A DNA stretch of 64,000 nt from Helicobacter sp. MIT 21-1697 (GCF_026241255.1 NZ_JAPHNC010000002.1:124001-188000); one strand, 5' to 3'; positions 34,181 to 44,689 are shown, numbered from the stretch's first letter. Made by a program: numbers and translations. Notes: generated by a model not told the origin, from the sequence alone.

Positions 34181-34202
34181 GATAAGTATCGTTATCATTA
34201 TG
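34181..34202. promoter_or_regulatory. Putative Fur box
   Basis: GATAAGTATCG and TTATCATTATG together form a good match to the classical Fur box of alternating GATAAT/ATTATC units. It lies 50-70 bp upstream of the second TonB receptor, which is expected to be iron-regulated. Confidence 0.5.
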
Positions 34203-34251
34203 TAAATAAAGGGTTATATTTATCCACATAACCCGATACAAAAAGGCTTAT

Positions 34252-36303
34252 ATGATGAAAAGTATCTCACATACAATCCTAATCCCTGCACTTACAAGTA
34301 TGACTTTCACAAATATGACACGAGCAGATGAATACAATACCTCAAAATCTGTTAATCTCTCACCTTTGGTTACTACAGCCCAAGCAGTCAGCCACACAAA
34401 TGTAAGCGTCATTGACAGCAAGTTTATCGCCAATACTCAAGCAAGGGATTTGCGTGAGGTTTTCAATAAAAATGCAGAGATTCAAGTTGGCGGTAGCTCA
34501 CAAATCGCACAAAAGCTGTATATTCGTGGCTTTGAGGATAGAATGTTTCGTGTGCGCATAGATGGTATTACACAAAGTGGGAATCTACTTCATCATCAGG
34601 GCAATCTCTTCTTTGACCCATTCCTTGTAAAAAATATTGAGATAGAAAAAGGTTTAGCAAATGTAGAATATGGTGCAGGTGCGCTTGCAGGAGGGATAAA
34701 TATCACAACAAAAAATGCCTTTGATTTGCTCGGTGCAAATCGCAACTACGGAGCACATTTTAATATTGGAGGGCAGACAAATAAAGGTGTAGATACTTCA
34801 CTTGCTACCTATGGCAAGATAAAAGAGAATTTTGGGTTAGTAGCAAGTTATAATTTTGATGATGTGCCCTATTATCGTTCGGGTGATGGAAATAAAGTCT
34901 CATCATCTCCTGCAAAGGCACATAACGCACTTTTCAAGCTTACATTTCTGCCAAAAGAAAATCACTCATTCAATGTGAATTATCACTTTAATAATGTCAA
35001 TTCTGTATCACCCTATGCCGCAAATATCCTCACACTTGGCGCTTCACCCCAACTCTACGCAAGCAAACTTTTCGCCCATTCTGTAAGCACGCAGTATGAC
35101 TATTTGTTTAACAAATCTTTTCATCTACATTGGAATGCTTTTTATTCACGCAAAAATTTATCGCTTTCTCCCACAGGGATATACTCATCTCGAGATCACG
35201 AAGACCCAAGAGATTTGCTTTTATCAAATTTAGGCAGTGATATTAGTTTGAAGCATTATTTTGGTGAGAGTAGGCATTCCCTCAAATATGGACTAAACTA
35301 TCAGCTTATAAGCACAAAGGAGCGCTATCTCACTACTGAAAGTCTCAAAAACAACAATCGGGCATATGAAAAGACTGCTATTTATGGGGGCTTTATCGGT
35401 GCGAATTTCAATCTTTTAGAATCTTTAAGCCTTGAGCTAGGCTCGCGTTATGATAGCTTTGTATATGAAGATAAAGTTAGTAAAACGCATAATACACAAG
35501 GATTTAGTCCCTATGTCTCACTTCTTTATACACCTATAAATGAATTAAGCCTTAAAATCACACAAAACTATAACACGCGAGGAGTTATGCCTATGGACGC
35601 CTCAATTCTTGCCGACCCTAGCGTAACTATTAAGCCTCTCAAGGCAGAGGGTATGCACAATACAGAATTTGATATGGACTATGATAATAGCCTTTTTAGC
35701 GCACATATTGCACTTTATCACCAATATCTTAAAAACTTTATTAATACTTATGTCAATAATGCAAGTAATACCGCCGTTCACGGAAGCGAGAACTTCTCGC
35801 GTCAAAATATGGATAGTGCTATCCGAATACTCGGCTATGAGGCGAATATAGGGCTAGATTTTAGCTTTGTTGATGTGCATCTAGGTGTCGCACAAAACTT
35901 CCCCACATACAACAATAAAACGATTACCGATACCTTTGAGCTTATGGCAGTGAGTGGAAGGAGTTACTATCTAAGTGCAGGATTACGACCTTTTAGTGCA
36001 TTACCACAATTTCAGATTCTATGGCTTAGTCGCTTTAGTGAAGGCATAGACTATCAAGGCTACAATATGTATCGCGGGGAGTTAGCCTCTATTAACAAAA
36101 AGGCTTACAATGTGCATAATATTTACTTTACTTATGATGTGAAATCGTATTTGAGTTTGCGCTTGGCATTTTTAAATATTACAAACAAAACCTATGCTAA
36201 TCCCTACACCCCACTTAATGAGCTTTATTCAATGGATTCGGGCAATACACCTCTTTATGAACCCGGTTTTAGCACAAAATTCCAAATTGCACTTTCGTTT
36301 TAG
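34252..36303 (+). CDS. TonB-dependent outer-membrane receptor, copy 2
   Basis: A 683-residue receptor that begins MMKSISHTILIPALTSM (signal peptide). It has a TonB-box-like SPLVTTAQAV, a plug (LREVFNKNAEIQVGGSSQIAQ, GAGALAGGINITTKNAFDLL) and a barrel ending QIALSF. The first ~450 residues differ from the upstream copy in many places, especially loops; the last ~200 are almost the same. A Fur-box-like site is upstream. Iron or haem chelate uptake is likely, the ligand unknown. Both copies are intact, so divergent N-terminal halves with shared C-terminal strands may give two specificities. Confidence 0.9.
   Translation: MMKSISHTILIPALTSMTFTNMTRADEYNTSKSVNLSPLVTTAQAVSHTNVSVIDSKFIANTQARDLREVFNKNAEIQVGGSSQIAQKLYIRGFEDRMFRVRIDGITQSGNLLHHQGNLFFDPFLVKNIEIEKGLANVEYGAGALAGGINITTKNAFDLLGANRNYGAHFNIGGQTNKGVDTSLATYGKIKENFGLVASYNFDDVPYYRSGDGNKVSSSPAKAHNALFKLTFLPKENHSFNVNYHFNNVNSVSPYAANILTLGASPQLYASKLFAHSVSTQYDYLFNKSFHLHWNAFYSRKNLSLSPTGIYSSRDHEDPRDLLLSNLGSDISLKHYFGESRHSLKYGLNYQLISTKERYLTTESLKNNNRAYEKTAIYGGFIGANFNLLESLSLELGSRYDSFVYEDKVSKTHNTQGFSPYVSLLYTPINELSLKITQNYNTRGVMPMDASILADPSVTIKPLKAEGMHNTEFDMDYDNSLFSAHIALYHQYLKNFINTYVNNASNTAVHGSENFSRQNMDSAIRILGYEANIGLDFSFVDVHLGVAQNFPTYNNKTITDTFELMAVSGRSYYLSAGLRPFSALPQFQILWLSRFSEGIDYQGYNMYRGELASINKKAYNVHNIYFTYDVKSYLSLRLAFLNITNKTYANPYTPLNELYSMDSGNTPLYEPGFSTKFQIALSF
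35644..36232 (+). repeat. 589-bp direct repeat, copy 2
   Basis: Second copy of the block at 33467-34055. Identical over its length as read by eye, including synonymous positions. The copies sit in the same orientation 2177 bp apart, so recombination between them would delete one chimeric receptor's worth of DNA. Confidence 0.85.
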
Positions 36304-36321
36304 AAAAATAGAATCTTTTGG

Positions 36322-36327
36322 TATAAT
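36322..36327 (+). promoter_or_regulatory. Putative -10 box of ppa
   Basis: TATAAT after TTTTGG, 41 bp before the ppa start codon, in the gap that follows the second TonB receptor. Confidence 0.5.
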
Positions 36328-36367
36328 CGCTTCATTTAACAATTTTTAAGCGCAAAAAGGAGTGATT

Positions 36368-36892
36368 ATGAATCTTTCAAAAGTATCAGTGGGTGAAAAT
36401 CCAAATAAAATCAATGTCATTATTGAGATTCCCTATGGTTCAAATATCAAATATGAAGTTGATAAGGACAGCGGTTTAGTTGTCGTAGATAGAGTAATGT
36501 ATGGTGCGATGTTTTATCCTGCAAACTATGGCTTTGTGCCCAATACGCTTGCAGATGATGGCGACCCTGTTGATGTGCTTGTGCTCAACACTTATCCACT
36601 TCAAGCAGGAAGTATGATTGCCTCTCGGCTCATTGGAGTGCTGATTATGGAAGATGAAAGCGGAATGGACGAAAAACTGATTGCCGTGCCAATTTCTAAA
36701 ATTGACCCCTCATTTGAAGGGATTCAAAGTTTAGCAGATTTGCCCCAAATCACGCTTGAACGAATTAAAAATTTCTTTGAAACTTACAAAACATTAGAAC
36801 CAAACAAATGGGTAAAAGTCAAAGAATATAAAGATAAAGCCGCTGCACAAGCAATTTTAGATAAATCAATCAAAGCTTATAAGAGCGAGTAG
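36368..36892 (+). CDS. ppa: Inorganic pyrophosphatase
   Basis: I start at ATG 36368 (MNLSKVSVGENP), as AAAAAGGAG ends just 5 bp upstream; the GTG at 36362 overlaps this ribosome site. The 174-residue product is a family I pyrophosphatase: IEIPYGSNIKYEVDKDSG, the MYGAMFYPANYGFVPNT segment, and DDGDPVDVLVL with the metal-binding aspartates. It hydrolyses pyrophosphate in the cytoplasm and drives biosynthesis. The length is usual for bacteria. Confidence 0.97.
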   Translation: MNLSKVSVGENPNKINVIIEIPYGSNIKYEVDKDSGLVVVDRVMYGAMFYPANYGFVPNTLADDGDPVDVLVLNTYPLQAGSMIASRLIGVLIMEDESGMDEKLIAVPISKIDPSFEGIQSLADLPQITLERIKNFFETYKTLEPNKWVKVKEYKDKAAAQAILDKSIKAYKSE

Positions 36893-36924
36893 GATTTATA
36901 AAGTTATACCTAAAGGAGGTCGTG

Positions 36925-38349
36925 ATGTTTCAGAAGATTCTCATTGCTAATCGTGGTGAAATTGCAGTGCGCATTATTCGTGCTTGCAGAGATTTGCATA
37001 TCAAAAGTGTAGCTATATACGCTAGAGCTGATAGAGATTGTTTGCACGTGAAAATGGCTGATGAATCTTATGAAATAAGCGATGACCCGCTTAAAGGCTA
37101 TCTTGATGCAGATTTGATTATTGAGGTAGCATTGCGCGCAGAAGTTGATGCAATTCACCCCGGATATGGATTTTTAAGCGAAAATGCTGCATTTGCTAAA
37201 AAGGTAAAAGAAGCAGGCATTACTTGGATAGGACCAGATGATGTAACTATTGCCAAAATGGGCGATAAAAATGCTGCAAGAGCCATTATGGAGAAGAATG
37301 GAATCCCCATTGTACCGGGTACTCAACCACTGAATAAGCACTCTATGAGTGAGATTGCTAAACTTGCGCAAAAAATCGGCTATCCTGTGATACTCAAAGC
37401 AAGTAGTGGCGGAGGTGGGCGTGGCATACGCGTGGTAGAGAGAAAAGAAGATTTAATAGAATCTTTTGATGCGTGCAAACGCGAGGCTATGGCGTTTTTT
37501 AAAAATGATGATGTTTTTATGGAAAAATATATTGTCAATCCTAGACATATTGAATTTCAAATCTTAGCAGATAATTATGGCAATGTGATTCATTTGCTTG
37601 AGCGTGATTGCTCCATACAAAGACGACATCAAAAACTTATTGAAATCGCTCCTAGTCCGCTTATTAGTGAAGATTTACGCCGAAGAATGGGGGCGACTGC
37701 AGTAGCTGCAGCCAAAGCTGCAAAATATACTAATGCTGGGACGGTTGAGTTTTTGCTTGATGAAAATAACACTTTTTACTTTATGGAGATGAATACGCGC
37801 ATACAGGTTGAACACGGCGTTACAGAAGAAATTACAGGCTATGACCTTATAGGGAGACAAATTCGCATTGCACAAGGGGAAATTTTAGACCTCACACAGC
37901 ACGATATTCGCGCACAAGGTTTTGCCATTGAGGCAAGAATCAATGCCGAAGATGTGGCGAATGATTTTGTGCCAAATCCGGGTAAAATCACCACCTACTA
38001 CCCTGCTCTAGGACCTTTTGTGCGCATAGATAGTTGTATTTACAAAGATTATGTGATTCCACCTTTTTACGATTCTATGGTGGCAAAGCTCATTGTGAAA
38101 GCATCAAGCTATAATCTTGCTGTAAATAAACTCTCACGCGCCTTGAATGAATTTACAATTAAAGGCGTGAAAACAACAATTCCATTTTTGATAAATATTT
38201 GCAATGACAAAGACTTTAGGCGCGGATATTTTGATACTTCTTATATTGAAAACAAAATTAAGGAGCTTATGCCCACGCCTCAATCTAAACCCGAAGATGA
38301 TATGGTAAGCGTCATTGTTGCTGCCTTAAGTGCGCGCTACGGAGCATAA
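36925..38349 (+). CDS. accC: Biotin carboxylase subunit of acetyl-CoA carboxylase
   Basis: ATG 36925 follows AAAGGAGGT (36912-36919) by 5 bp; GTG 36922 is less likely. The 474-residue protein is an ATP-grasp biotin carboxylase: ILIANRGEIAVRIIRACRD at the N-terminus, HPGYGFLSENAAFAKK, KASSGGGGRGIRVV (the glycine-rich ATP loop), RDCSIQRRHQKLIE and FYFMEMNTRIQVEHGVTEE. It carboxylates biotin on AccB for malonyl-CoA formation. accB is not adjacent in the window. It is slightly longer than E. coli AccC at the C-terminus. Confidence 0.94.
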   Translation: MFQKILIANRGEIAVRIIRACRDLHIKSVAIYARADRDCLHVKMADESYEISDDPLKGYLDADLIIEVALRAEVDAIHPGYGFLSENAAFAKKVKEAGITWIGPDDVTIAKMGDKNAARAIMEKNGIPIVPGTQPLNKHSMSEIAKLAQKIGYPVILKASSGGGGRGIRVVERKEDLIESFDACKREAMAFFKNDDVFMEKYIVNPRHIEFQILADNYGNVIHLLERDCSIQRRHQKLIEIAPSPLISEDLRRRMGATAVAAAKAAKYTNAGTVEFLLDENNTFYFMEMNTRIQVEHGVTEEITGYDLIGRQIRIAQGEILDLTQHDIRAQGFAIEARINAEDVANDFVPNPGKITTYYPALGPFVRIDSCIYKDYVIPPFYDSMVAKLIVKASSYNLAVNKLSRALNEFTIKGVKTTIPFLINICNDKDFRRGYFDTSYIENKIKELMPTPQSKPEDDMVSVIVAALSARYGA

Positions 38350-38363
38350 GCAGGAGTGAGCCT

Positions 38364-39797
38364 ATGAAAAATATCTATCAAAGCACAACATTTTTGGATA
38401 AAAGAGCGTGTGAAAAATATCATCTCACATCTGAAATCCTTATGGAAAATGCAGCTTGTGCATTAGAATCTCTTATTGATTCTGTAACACATAAGGGAAG
38501 TGTGATAACTATTTTGTGTGGTGGTGGTGATAATGGGGGCGATGGATATGCGCTCGCTAGGCGTTTAAGTGGGGATTATTCTGTAAGAATTTACCAAATA
38601 AAAGAACCAAAATCACCTCTTTGTATTCAAGCATATGAACGTGCTTGTGAGTGTGGAGTGAAGTTTGTGAAAAAAATCCTGCCTTGCGATGTAATGGTAG
38701 ATTGCGTTGTGGGCAGTGGCTTAAAGGGTAACTTAGAGCGTGAAGTAAGTGAGATTCTCTCTTTAGCAAACAAAAATGCTCGTTTAAGTATTGCTTGTGA
38801 TGTGCCAAGTGGGCTAAGTGATAAAGATGAGGGTTTTGTTTTCAAAGCAGATTACACCCTATGTATGGGAGCGATAAACCTTGTATGTCTTAGTGATAGA
38901 GCAAAAGATTATGTGGGAGAATTGCGTATTGGTAAGCTCGGTTTAAGTGCGAGCCATTATGAAGTAAGTTCTAATCTTAAAATGCTAGAATCTTCTGATT
39001 TAGCATTACCACAACGCGTGAGAGCAAATGTGCATAAAGGGGATTATGGATTTTTAGCAGTTTTTAGCGGAGAAAAAGTAGGTGCGAGTATCCTGAGCGC
39101 ACAGAGCGCTTTAAGCTTTGGTGTAGGGCTTGTGAGCCTTATTGTAGATGAGGAAAGATTCGTGCCTCCAGAAATTATGCAAGAGCAGAATCTACCTGCA
39201 AAGGCAAGTGCTATCGCTCTAGGTATGGGGTTAGGCATAGATAAAAGCGCAAAAGTTTTAGAAACTTTATGTGAAAGCCCCCTACCCTGCGTGATTGACG
39301 CGGATTGCTTTCATACGCCGATGATTAAGACTTTTCTTGATAAAAGTTTAAACCAACAAACTTTAGATTTTTCGCGTGAGATTATCTTAACGCCACACCC
39401 AAAAGAATTTGGAGCATTGCTTAAATATTGTGATTTGGGTGAATATAACCCTCAAAAACGCATTGAATCTATGCTGAATTTCACTCAAAAATATCCACAT
39501 ACTACCCTTGTGCTAAAGGGTGCAAATGTTTTCATAGCAAAGGCACAAGAGGTTTATATTAATCCGCTTGGTATCAATGCACTTGCAAAGGGCGGGAGTG
39601 GCGATGTTTTAAGCGGACTTATTGGTGCGCTTTTAGCACAAGGATATAGCGGTTTAGATTCTGCATTGCAAGGCTCACTTGCCCATACACTTGCAGCAAG
39701 GGAAGTTATAAAACACATTGCAAATTACGCATTGATACCAAGCGCACTTCTTGAAGGCATTACAACCTTGCAATCTCATAAAAGGATACAGAAATGA
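38364..39797 (+). CDS. nnrD: Bifunctional NAD(P)H-hydrate epimerase/dehydratase
   Basis: A 477-residue fusion repairing damaged NAD(P)HX. The N-terminal epimerase (YjeF_N) has [10 protein letters not shown] and [16 protein letters not shown]; the C-terminal ADP-dependent dehydratase (carbohydrate-kinase fold) has [37 protein letters not shown] and [23 protein letters not shown], the last near the catalytic aspartate. Length and order match the common fused form (Nnr). Its stop overlaps thiG by 4 bp, and it follows accC by 14 bp. Confidence 0.93.
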   Translation: MKNIYQSTTFLDKRACEKYHLTSEILMENAACALESLIDSVTHKGSVITILCGGGDNGGDGYALARRLSGDYSVRIYQIKEPKSPLCIQAYERACECGVKFVKKILPCDVMVDCVVGSGLKGNLEREVSEILSLANKNARLSIACDVPSGLSDKDEGFVFKADYTLCMGAINLVCLSDRAKDYVGELRIGKLGLSASHYEVSSNLKMLESSDLALPQRVRANVHKGDYGFLAVFSGEKVGASILSAQSALSFGVGLVSLIVDEERFVPPEIMQEQNLPAKASAIALGMGLGIDKSAKVLETLCESPLPCVIDADCFHTPMIKTFLDKSLNQQTLDFSREIILTPHPKEFGALLKYCDLGEYNPQKRIESMLNFTQKYPHTTLVLKGANVFIAKAQEVYINPLGINALAKGGSGDVLSGLIGALLAQGYSGLDSALQGSLAHTLAAREVIKHIANYALIPSALLEGITTLQSHKRIQK

Positions 39798-40585
39798 ATC
39801 ATAGTAATGATACTCTCAAGATTGGCTCACATACTTTTACATCGCGCCTCATTGTTGGGAGTGGGAAATACAAAGACTTTGCTATCACCAAAGAAGCGAC
39901 TCTAGCAAGTGGCGCAGAAATCATCACCGTTGCTGTTCGGCGTGTAAATATTATGGATAACAAAAGTGAGAATCTTCTTGAAACTTTTAAAGACACAAAG
40001 ATTGAGTTTTTGCCCAATTCTGCTGGGTGTGTAAATGCCAAAGAAGCAATCACGCTTTTTCGCCTTGTCAAAGAAGCCACAGGCATTGATTTTATAAAAC
40101 TTGAAATCATAGGCGATACAGATAAAACACTCTACCCTGATGTTATGGAGAGTTTAGAAGCCACAGAGATTCTTGCAAAAGAGGGCTTTTGTGTGTTAGC
40201 CTATACTAATGATGACCCTATTATGGCAAAGCGACTTGAAAATGCAGGAGCAAGTGCGATTATGCCTCTTGCCGCGCCTATTGGGAGCGGACTTGGAATC
40301 CAAAACCGCTATAATATTGCTTTTATCAAAGAAGCGGTAAAAGTGCCTGTGATTGTTGATGCAGGCGTAGGCTGTGCGAGCGATGCAAGTATTGCTATGG
40401 AGCTAGGAGCTGATGCAGTTTTAACAAATACGGCAATCGCTCAAGCGCAAAACCCTGTGGTAATGGCAGAGGCAATGAAATATGCTGTAAAAGCTGGGAG
40501 ATTGAGTTATCTGGCTGGACGCATACCACGCAAAGCCTATGCAAGTGCAAGCTCTCCGATTGAGGGAATGGCACAACTAAGCTAG
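39794..40585 (+). CDS. thiG: Thiazole synthase
   Basis: A 263-residue TIM-barrel enzyme making the thiazole phosphate of thiamine from DXP, dehydroglycine and ThiS-thiocarboxylate. Marks: [58 protein letters not shown] (Schiff-base lysine) and [34 protein letters not shown]. thiS and thiH are not in the window. ATGA overlap with the preceding gene. Confidence 0.96.
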   Translation: MNHSNDTLKIGSHTFTSRLIVGSGKYKDFAITKEATLASGAEIITVAVRRVNIMDNKSENLLETFKDTKIEFLPNSAGCVNAKEAITLFRLVKEATGIDFIKLEIIGDTDKTLYPDVMESLEATEILAKEGFCVLAYTNDDPIMAKRLENAGASAIMPLAAPIGSGLGIQNRYNIAFIKEAVKVPVIVDAGVGCASDASIAMELGADAVLTNTAIAQAQNPVVMAEAMKYAVKAGRLSYLAGRIPRKAYASASSPIEGMAQLS

Positions 40586-40615
40586 ATTCTAAGCTGTGGC
40601 GAGAGTGAATATTGA

Positions 40616-41335
40616 ATGAAAGATAGAATCTTTAAACAAGATATAGGCAAACAATTTGAATTTGATGCACAAGTCGCAAGTGTCTTTGATGATATGCTTG
40701 AGCGTTCAATTCCGCATTATAAGGAGGTTTTGGGTTTGATAGTGGATTTTTGCTCCTATGCTTTAGAATCTTCTAAAAGCACTAATCCTCTTGTATATGA
40801 TTTGGGAAGCTCTACGGGAACGACACTTTTAACCCTCTCTCAAGCCTTACCGCCACACACGCAATTTATAGGTATTGATAGTTCTCAAGCGATGATTGAT
40901 AAAGCCTCACTTAAGGCTCAAGCCTATAATGCAAAGATTAATTTTGTCTGCACAGACTTGCTTGAGTATGATTTTTTGCACTCTGATATAGTGATTGCTA
41001 ATTATAGTTTGCAATTTATTCGTCCAATGCAGCGCCCTGCTCTTTTGCAAAAAATTTATAACACGCTTTCTAATGATGGGATTTTGATTGTGAGCGAAAA
41101 GATGACTTCTTCTCATAGAATCCTTGATAGACAAATGATAGAGCGATATGTGCGCTATAAAAAAGAGCAAGGCTACACCAAAAGTGAAATCAGTAAAAAA
41201 CGCGAAGCATTAGAAAATGTGCTTGTGCCTTTTAGTCTTGAAGAAAATATTGCAATGCTTAAAGACATAGGTTTTAGTGGGATTGAAGTGCTTTTTAAGT
41301 GGGTGAATTTTGGCACTTTGATTGCCAAAAAATGA
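40616..41335 (+). CDS. cmoA: tRNA (cmo5U34) carboxy-S-adenosyl-L-methionine synthase
   Basis: A 239-residue class I methyltransferase-fold protein. It opens DRIFKQDIGKQFEFDAQVASVFDDMLERSIPHYKEV, typical of CmoA, which makes carboxy-SAM for CmoB to modify the wobble uridine. The nucleotide site is VYDLGSSTGTTLL, with FIGIDSSQAMIDKA. The final KWVNFGTLIAKK agrees with family C-termini. cmoB is not in the window. The gene closes the run accC-nnr-thiG-cmoA with 30 bp to thiG. Confidence 0.93.
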   Translation: MKDRIFKQDIGKQFEFDAQVASVFDDMLERSIPHYKEVLGLIVDFCSYALESSKSTNPLVYDLGSSTGTTLLTLSQALPPHTQFIGIDSSQAMIDKASLKAQAYNAKINFVCTDLLEYDFLHSDIVIANYSLQFIRPMQRPALLQKIYNTLSNDGILIVSEKMTSSHRILDRQMIERYVRYKKEQGYTKSEISKKREALENVLVPFSLEENIAMLKDIGFSGIEVLFKWVNFGTLIAKK

Positions 41336-41468
41336 TATTTCTTGGCTTGCATAAGGGGCAAAATGGCAAAAGCTGCTAGACTCACGTTTTGTCAAAATGA
41401 TATTATTTTTGTTATTATGCAGCTTTACGCAAGGTAAAGATTCTCAAATTGCCATAGAATCTACTTCA

Positions 41469-42686
41469 TTATTCGTGGCGCAATGCGTCAATGGGATTAA
41501 GCCTTGAGGCGCGTCTAGCGGGGAGATACCCAAAGAGCACACCAATAAAAGCCGAAAATAAAAAAGCAATAATGGCTGTTGGAATATCAAAAATAAAGGG
41601 AATCTCCATATAATAACTTAAACTCAATGAAGCAAAAAATGCCCAAATAATACCGATTATCCCACCAAACGAGCTTAGAGTGATAGATTCTATTAAAAAT
41701 TGCAAAAGCACCTCACTCTGCAGTGCTCCAATAGCCATACGCGTGCCGATTTCTTTGGTGCGCTCTGTTACAGAAACGAGCATAATATTCATAATGCCAA
41801 TTCCCCCCACAACCAAGCTTACTCCAGCAATCAAGCCTAAAAATGCAGTAAGTCTTTTTGTAGCTGAAGTAAGTGTTTCTGCAATCTGTTTTGTATCCAT
41901 AATCTCAAAAGAATCCCTATCACCCGAGCGCACATTGCGCACTTGACGCAGCGCAGTCGTAAGGGCAGGAAGCATTTGTTCAGAATCTACCCCATCTTTT
42001 GCGCGCAGCATAAGCCGATTAACAAAAAAAAGCGTATTGCTCCCAGATACAGAGCGCAAAAATGTTTTTAAAGGAAGCAAAATCACATCATCTTGGTCAT
42101 TTCCCATACCTCCTTGCCCCTTAGATTCTAACACTCCGATACATTCACACACAATTGTATTTAAGCGAATCCTCTGCCCCAATGGATTACTTTCATTAAA
42201 GAGATTCTTGCGCACGGATTGCCCTATCATACACACATTACTCCCTACACGATATTCGTTTTCCTCAAAACTTCTTCCCTCGCTTGTGTCCCATTGTGTT
42301 ACCTCAAAGAATGCTGCATTGATGCCTTGTGCTTGAGTGGCTGTATTTTGGGCTTGATATTGTAGTGTAACCGAGCTTTGAGAAATAGGTGCGAGAGCTT
42401 GTATATATTCGTGTGTAAGCGCAGTGAGATTTTGCGCTTCTTGCAAACTAAAATTTCGGCGTAGATTTGCTCCACTTGGATTCATTATACGCGCAGGAAA
42501 CACAAGCAAAAGATTGCTGCCAAGCGAGGAGATTCTATCGCTTATCATTTTAGTCGTGCCGTTTCCTAGACTAATCATTACCACAACTGCACCCACACCA
42601 ATAATAACGCCAAGCATTGTAAGAAATGCGCGTAAAAAATTGCGCTTAATTTGCCGCAGTGCGAGAATAAAAGCATTAAAAATCAT
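41469..42686 (-). CDS. MacB-like ABC exporter permease
   Basis: A 405-residue permease of the MacB type without a fused ATPase. An N-terminal membrane segment (FLTMLGVIIGVGAVVVMISLGNG) is followed by a large periplasmic MacB_PCD domain (to about 240), then three membrane helices from FLGLIAGVSLVVGGIGIMNIML to FLFSAFIGVLFGYLPARRASRLNPIDALRHE, the usual FtsX-type end. It is the pump of a tripartite system with the ATPase, the adaptor and the outer-membrane channel upstream on the same strand. Substrates of MacAB systems are peptides, macrolides or lipidic signals; the one here is unknown. Confidence 0.9.
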   Translation of the reverse strand: MIFNAFILALRQIKRNFLRAFLTMLGVIIGVGAVVVMISLGNGTTKMISDRISSLGSNLLLVFPARIMNPSGANLRRNFSLQEAQNLTALTHEYIQALAPISQSSVTLQYQAQNTATQAQGINAAFFEVTQWDTSEGRSFEENEYRVGSNVCMIGQSVRKNLFNESNPLGQRIRLNTIVCECIGVLESKGQGGMGNDQDDVILLPLKTFLRSVSGSNTLFFVNRLMLRAKDGVDSEQMLPALTTALRQVRNVRSGDRDSFEIMDTKQIAETLTSATKRLTAFLGLIAGVSLVVGGIGIMNIMLVSVTERTKEIGTRMAIGALQSEVLLQFLIESITLSSFGGIIGIIWAFFASLSLSYYMEIPFIFDIPTAIIAFLFSAFIGVLFGYLPARRASRLNPIDALRHE

Positions 42687-42689
42687 TGA

Positions 42690-43382
42690 CTATCCTTTGA
42701 AATCACTCATTAATCGTCCATCTAAAAAATGCAGTTCCCTACTCGCATACTTTGCCATATCTGGCTCGTGCGTTACCATAAGGATAGTAATACCCAAACT
42801 TTGATTGAGTTCCTGGAGTATTTGCATAATTTCTATGCTTCGCTTTGTGTCAAGATTCCCTGTTGGCTCATCAGCAAGTAAAAAGAGCGGTTCTGAAGCG
42901 ATCGCACGCGCAATAGCTACGCGTTGCTGCTGCCCACCGCTCAATTTTGCACTTGTATGTGAAGCCCAATTTTTTAAGCCAACCTTATCAAGTGCTTTGA
43001 GTGCAATTTCTTCGCGCTCCGCCTTTTTAATGCCACGATACATAAGGGGTAATTCCACATTTTCTAATGCGGTTGTACGTGCTAAAAGATTAAAACCTTG
43101 AAAAATAAAACCAATATAATTGCGGCGCAAAAGTGCGCGCTGATTATGCGTGAGTTCAAATACATTCGCATCATAAAACCAATATTCCCCGCTACTCCCA
43201 ATATCAAGTGTGCCAAGTATGTTTGCAAGACTTGATTTGCCCGAGCCACTTGGTCCCATTAGTGCCACAAACTCACCTTTATCAATGACTAAATCTACAC
43301 CTTTGAGTGCTTCAAAAGCACTTTCTCCTTTGCCATAGGTTTTTCGCACATCGTGTAATTTGATAAAATCTTCCATATTCAC
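42690..43382 (-). CDS. MacB-like ABC exporter ATP-binding protein
   Basis: A 230-residue nucleotide-binding domain of the LolD/MacB class. Walker A is [14 protein letters not shown], the signature is [16 protein letters not shown], Walker B is [13 protein letters not shown], and [11 protein letters not shown] holds the switch histidine. It follows macA by 5 bp and precedes the permease by 3 bp, so a split MacB is clear. It supplies ATP to the periplasm-facing mechano-transmitting pump. Confidence 0.93.
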   Translation of the reverse strand: MNMEDFIKLHDVRKTYGKGESAFEALKGVDLVIDKGEFVALMGPSGSGKSSLANILGTLDIGSSGEYWFYDANVFELTHNQRALLRRNYIGFIFQGFNLLARTTALENVELPLMYRGIKKAEREEIALKALDKVGLKNWASHTSAKLSGGQQQRVAIARAIASEPLFLLADEPTGNLDTKRSIEIMQILQELNQSLGITILMVTHEPDMAKYASRELHFLDGRLMSDFKG

Positions 43383-43387
43383 TTGCC

Positions 43388-44686
43388 CTATTGTGCTTTT
43401 ATTTTTGTAATGACTTGCGTTTGCTCATCAATACCACTTAGAATCTGTGTATGAGCACCATCAGTAATGCCTATTTCCACCTCCACGGATTCAGGTGTGC
43501 CATTTTTGAGAATCCATAATGTGCCACTTTTGCTTTGGTGCTTTTGTTTGATATTAATTTGTGCTTTAGGAGGGCGAGGACGAGAGGGGGCAACCATAGG
43601 ATTAAGCGCAGAATCGTTCTTTTTTATACCTGCCTTTTGCAATGCCTTATTTAAATCAAAATATAAAGCAGAGCTTGGCACAAGAAGTGCATTTTGAGCT
43701 TTTGCAATGATAATATCCGCTGTGGCACTCATATCAGGGCGCAAAAGAAGAGATTTATTATCTACTTCAATTTTTGCACGATAAGTGATGATAGTAGAGG
43801 TGTTTGAGGAAGTATTTGAAGAAGAATTGCTGCCATCGCCCGAGCCAAAATTCACACGATTTACCTTTGCGTGAAAGTTCTTATCCGGGTAAGCATCAAC
43901 GGTGAAAATGACTTCTTGTCCCTCTTTCACCTTGCCAATATCTGCCTCTGAAATGCTTGCATAAAGCTGCATTTCTTCAAGATTCTCTGCAACTTTAAAA
44001 AGTGTAGGTGCTTGAAAACTTGCTGCCACACTTTGCCCTACTTCCACACTACGCGTAAGCACAATGCCATCAACAGGTGAAATGATTTCAGAATTTTTTA
44101 AATCAATCTTAGCACTCTCAATGCTTGTTTGAATCTCAATAATACTAGCGCGTTTAATATCCACATCAGAACGCGCAGAAGTATAATTCGTTTTAGCAGT
44201 TTGCAGTTCAAGCAAAGAGGGTGAAGCTCCATTTGTTGCCTTGTAAAGCTCTTTTAATCTATCATAATTCCATTTTTTATCTGCTAGGGTTTGCTCACTT
44301 GCCCTAAGTTGAGCTTGTGCAGAATGAAGTTGGGCTTCAAATTTAGCAATTTGTTGATTAATACTCTCTGGATTAATGCGAGCAAGCACTTGTCCTTGTT
44401 TCACTTCATCGTTTTCATCTACAAGTACTTCAAGCACAAGTCCGGAAATCACGCTGCCAATTTCTACTTCATTCACAGGAGAAAGAGAGCCTGAAGCCGA
44501 AATGCTTGACTTAATATCGCCACGTGTGGGTTTTATTGTTTCATATTCAATTTTGGAAGCAAAAAGATTCCATAAAATAATACCAAGCACACAAAGCACA
44601 AGAATGCCAAGTACGATAAACCACACCATAGGAGGAATTTTTTTGCCTCTATATTTTTTTGTATGAAGGGTTTGATATACATTCAT
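43388..44686 (-). CDS. MacA-like periplasmic adaptor
   Basis: A 432-residue adaptor with one N-terminal membrane helix (VWFIVLGILVLCVLGIILWNLF). Beyond it are a lipoyl half-motif (GSVISGLVLEVLVDENDEVKQGQVLARINPE), a long coiled coil (FEAQLHSAQAQLRASEQTLADKKWNY onwards), the second half (DGIVLTRSVEVGQSVAASFQ) and beta-barrel domains with VIFTVDAYPDKNF. A proline-rich insertion (APSRPRPPKAQ) lies near residue 370. It bridges the split MacB to the TolC-like channel. Confidence 0.92.
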   Translation of the reverse strand: MNVYQTLHTKKYRGKKIPPMVWFIVLGILVLCVLGIILWNLFASKIEYETIKPTRGDIKSSISASGSLSPVNEVEIGSVISGLVLEVLVDENDEVKQGQVLARINPESINQQIAKFEAQLHSAQAQLRASEQTLADKKWNYDRLKELYKATNGASPSLLELQTAKTNYTSARSDVDIKRASIIEIQTSIESAKIDLKNSEIISPVDGIVLTRSVEVGQSVAASFQAPTLFKVAENLEEMQLYASISEADIGKVKEGQEVIFTVDAYPDKNFHAKVNRVNFGSGDGSNSSSNTSSNTSTIITYRAKIEVDNKSLLLRPDMSATADIIIAKAQNALLVPSSALYFDLNKALQKAGIKKNDSALNPMVAPSRPRPPKAQINIKQKHQSKSGTLWILKNGTPESVEVEIGITDGAHTQILSGIDEQTQVITKIKAQ

Positions 44687-44689
44687 TAT

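Noticed and set aside
33467-36232. The TonB receptor repeat as a mobile element
   Set aside because: The repeated block is part of the coding sequence, without terminal inverted repeats, target duplication or a transposase.
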